Below are positions 16,154-16,553 of a stretch of 16,553 bases of DNA, one piece after another. The notes beneath the pieces were generated by a model. That model searched no databases. It was not told the origin of the DNA and saw only the letters and a list, made by a program, of their open reading frames with translations. Source of the stretch: Candidatus Shikimatogenerans bostrichidophilus. Its GTDB lineage: Bacteria > Bacteroidota > Bacteroidia > Flavobacteriales > Blattabacteriaceae. The position numbers and the translations under genes are program-made. Positions within the stretch are counted from its first letter, which is position 1. Every line of letters starts with the position of its first letter. The stretch is taken from the NCBI GenBank assembly GCA_029851325.1, contig CP099830.1, forward strand, positions 152,001 through 168,553, written 5' to 3'.

Positions 16154-16553
16154 AAAAGGATATTAGTATAATATTATCTGGGTATTCAGGAGAAGGAATA
16201 CAATATATGGGATATCATTTATCTTATTTAATTTATAAAAACAATTATTATATAAAAACTTTTAGTGATATTCCTTCTGAAATATTTTCTCCAACCCATA
16301 CAATTTCAGATATATCAGAATTTATAATAAAATTTTCTAAAAAAAAAATTATTTCTTATATAGAAACTAAATATTGTATTTTATTTTCTACAAATTATTT
16401 ATCATTAAAAAAAAATATAAATATTATAAAAAAGAAGGGAGTAATAATTATAGATTTTGATAAAAAAAATTATAATTTTTTTAAAAAAGATAAATTTTTA
16501 TTTAAAAAGGTAAAAAGGAAAAAAATAATAATATTAAATAGTTTTAATTATAT
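16150..16553 (+). CDS. korA: 2-oxoacid:ferredoxin oxidoreductase alpha subunit, N-terminal gamma-type domain (3' end outside window)
   Basis: The start of the catalytic partner of KorB; about 134 residues are visible. The N-terminus ISIILSGYSGEGIQYMGYHL matches the gamma domain fused to the front of Bacteroidota KorA (usually GDSGDGMQ..G). DIPSEIFSPTHTISDISEF matches the conserved FPAEIRAPAGT...SGFQ segment, with AP-G replaced by SPTHT. The reading frame is open to the window end. The ATG overlaps the stop of the exonuclease gene (ATGA), which suggests translational coupling. The alpha domain and its substrate-binding residues lie outside the window, so the choice of 2-oxoglutarate over pyruvate is inferred from the family. 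Confidence 0.85.
   Translation, partial: MKKDISIILSGYSGEGIQYMGYHLSYLIYKNNYYIKTFSDIPSEIFSPTHTISDISEFIIKFSKKKIISYIETKYCILFSTNYLSLKKNINIIKKKGVIIIDFDKKNYNFFKKDKFLFKKVKRKKIIILNSFNY

Overview
The window is very AT-rich (well under 20% G+C by eye), almost fully coding, and has several gene overlaps. This is the signature of a strongly reduced bacterial symbiont genome. The gene set points to the Bacteroidota, most likely Flavobacteriales. DnaE carries an N-terminal DnaQ-like proofreading exonuclease in the same polypeptide, the order rplM-rpsI-rpsB-tsf is kept, glycyl-tRNA synthetase is the single-chain type, a two-subunit 2-oxoacid:ferredoxin oxidoreductase is present, and no Shine-Dalgarno sequences are visible. 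Insect endosymbionts such as Karelsulcia or the beetle symbiont Shikimatogenerans fit, but the sequence alone does not settle which. UGG encodes Trp and UGA is a stop (trpS and the exonuclease gene end in it), so the code is standard.

Layout. Positions 2-4171 (+) hold the exonuclease-polymerase dnaE, cut at its 5' end by the window edge. It converges, with an 11-nt overlap, on korB (4161-5054, -). A short divergent spacer leads to tRNA-Leu(CAA) and an AddB-like PD-(D/E)XK nuclease gene (5226-7751, +). That gene converges, with a 12-nt overlap, on the end of a long minus-strand run. Read 5' to 3', the run is rplM, rpsI, rpsB, tsf, tRNA-Phe(GAA), glyS, rplU, rpmA, trpS (13164 down to 7740). Its spacers are 18 nt or less and three of its gene pairs overlap. 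Divergent from rplM is dnaK (13234-15123, +). It is followed by a perfect 18-bp inverted repeat, tRNA-Arg(ACG) on the minus strand, a PolA-derived stand-alone 5'-3' exonuclease (15293-16153, +) and the start of korA (16150 onwards, +), which runs off the window.

Together the genes cover DNA replication and repair (DnaE with built-in proofreading, FEN-type exonuclease, AddB-like nuclease), translation (five ribosomal proteins, EF-Ts, GlyRS, TrpRS, three tRNAs), protein folding (DnaK) and central carbon oxidation (KorA and KorB, encoded about 11 kb apart). No stretch over 300 bases lacks a gene, and I see no mobile elements, CRISPR arrays or phage genes. I did not find a new multi-gene system. 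The most notable points are PolA cut down to its exonuclease domain, EF-Ts without its TDFV contact motif, the strong hairpin between dnaK and tRNA-Arg, a tRNA-Leu with a very short variable arm, and long A-tracts inside essential genes.
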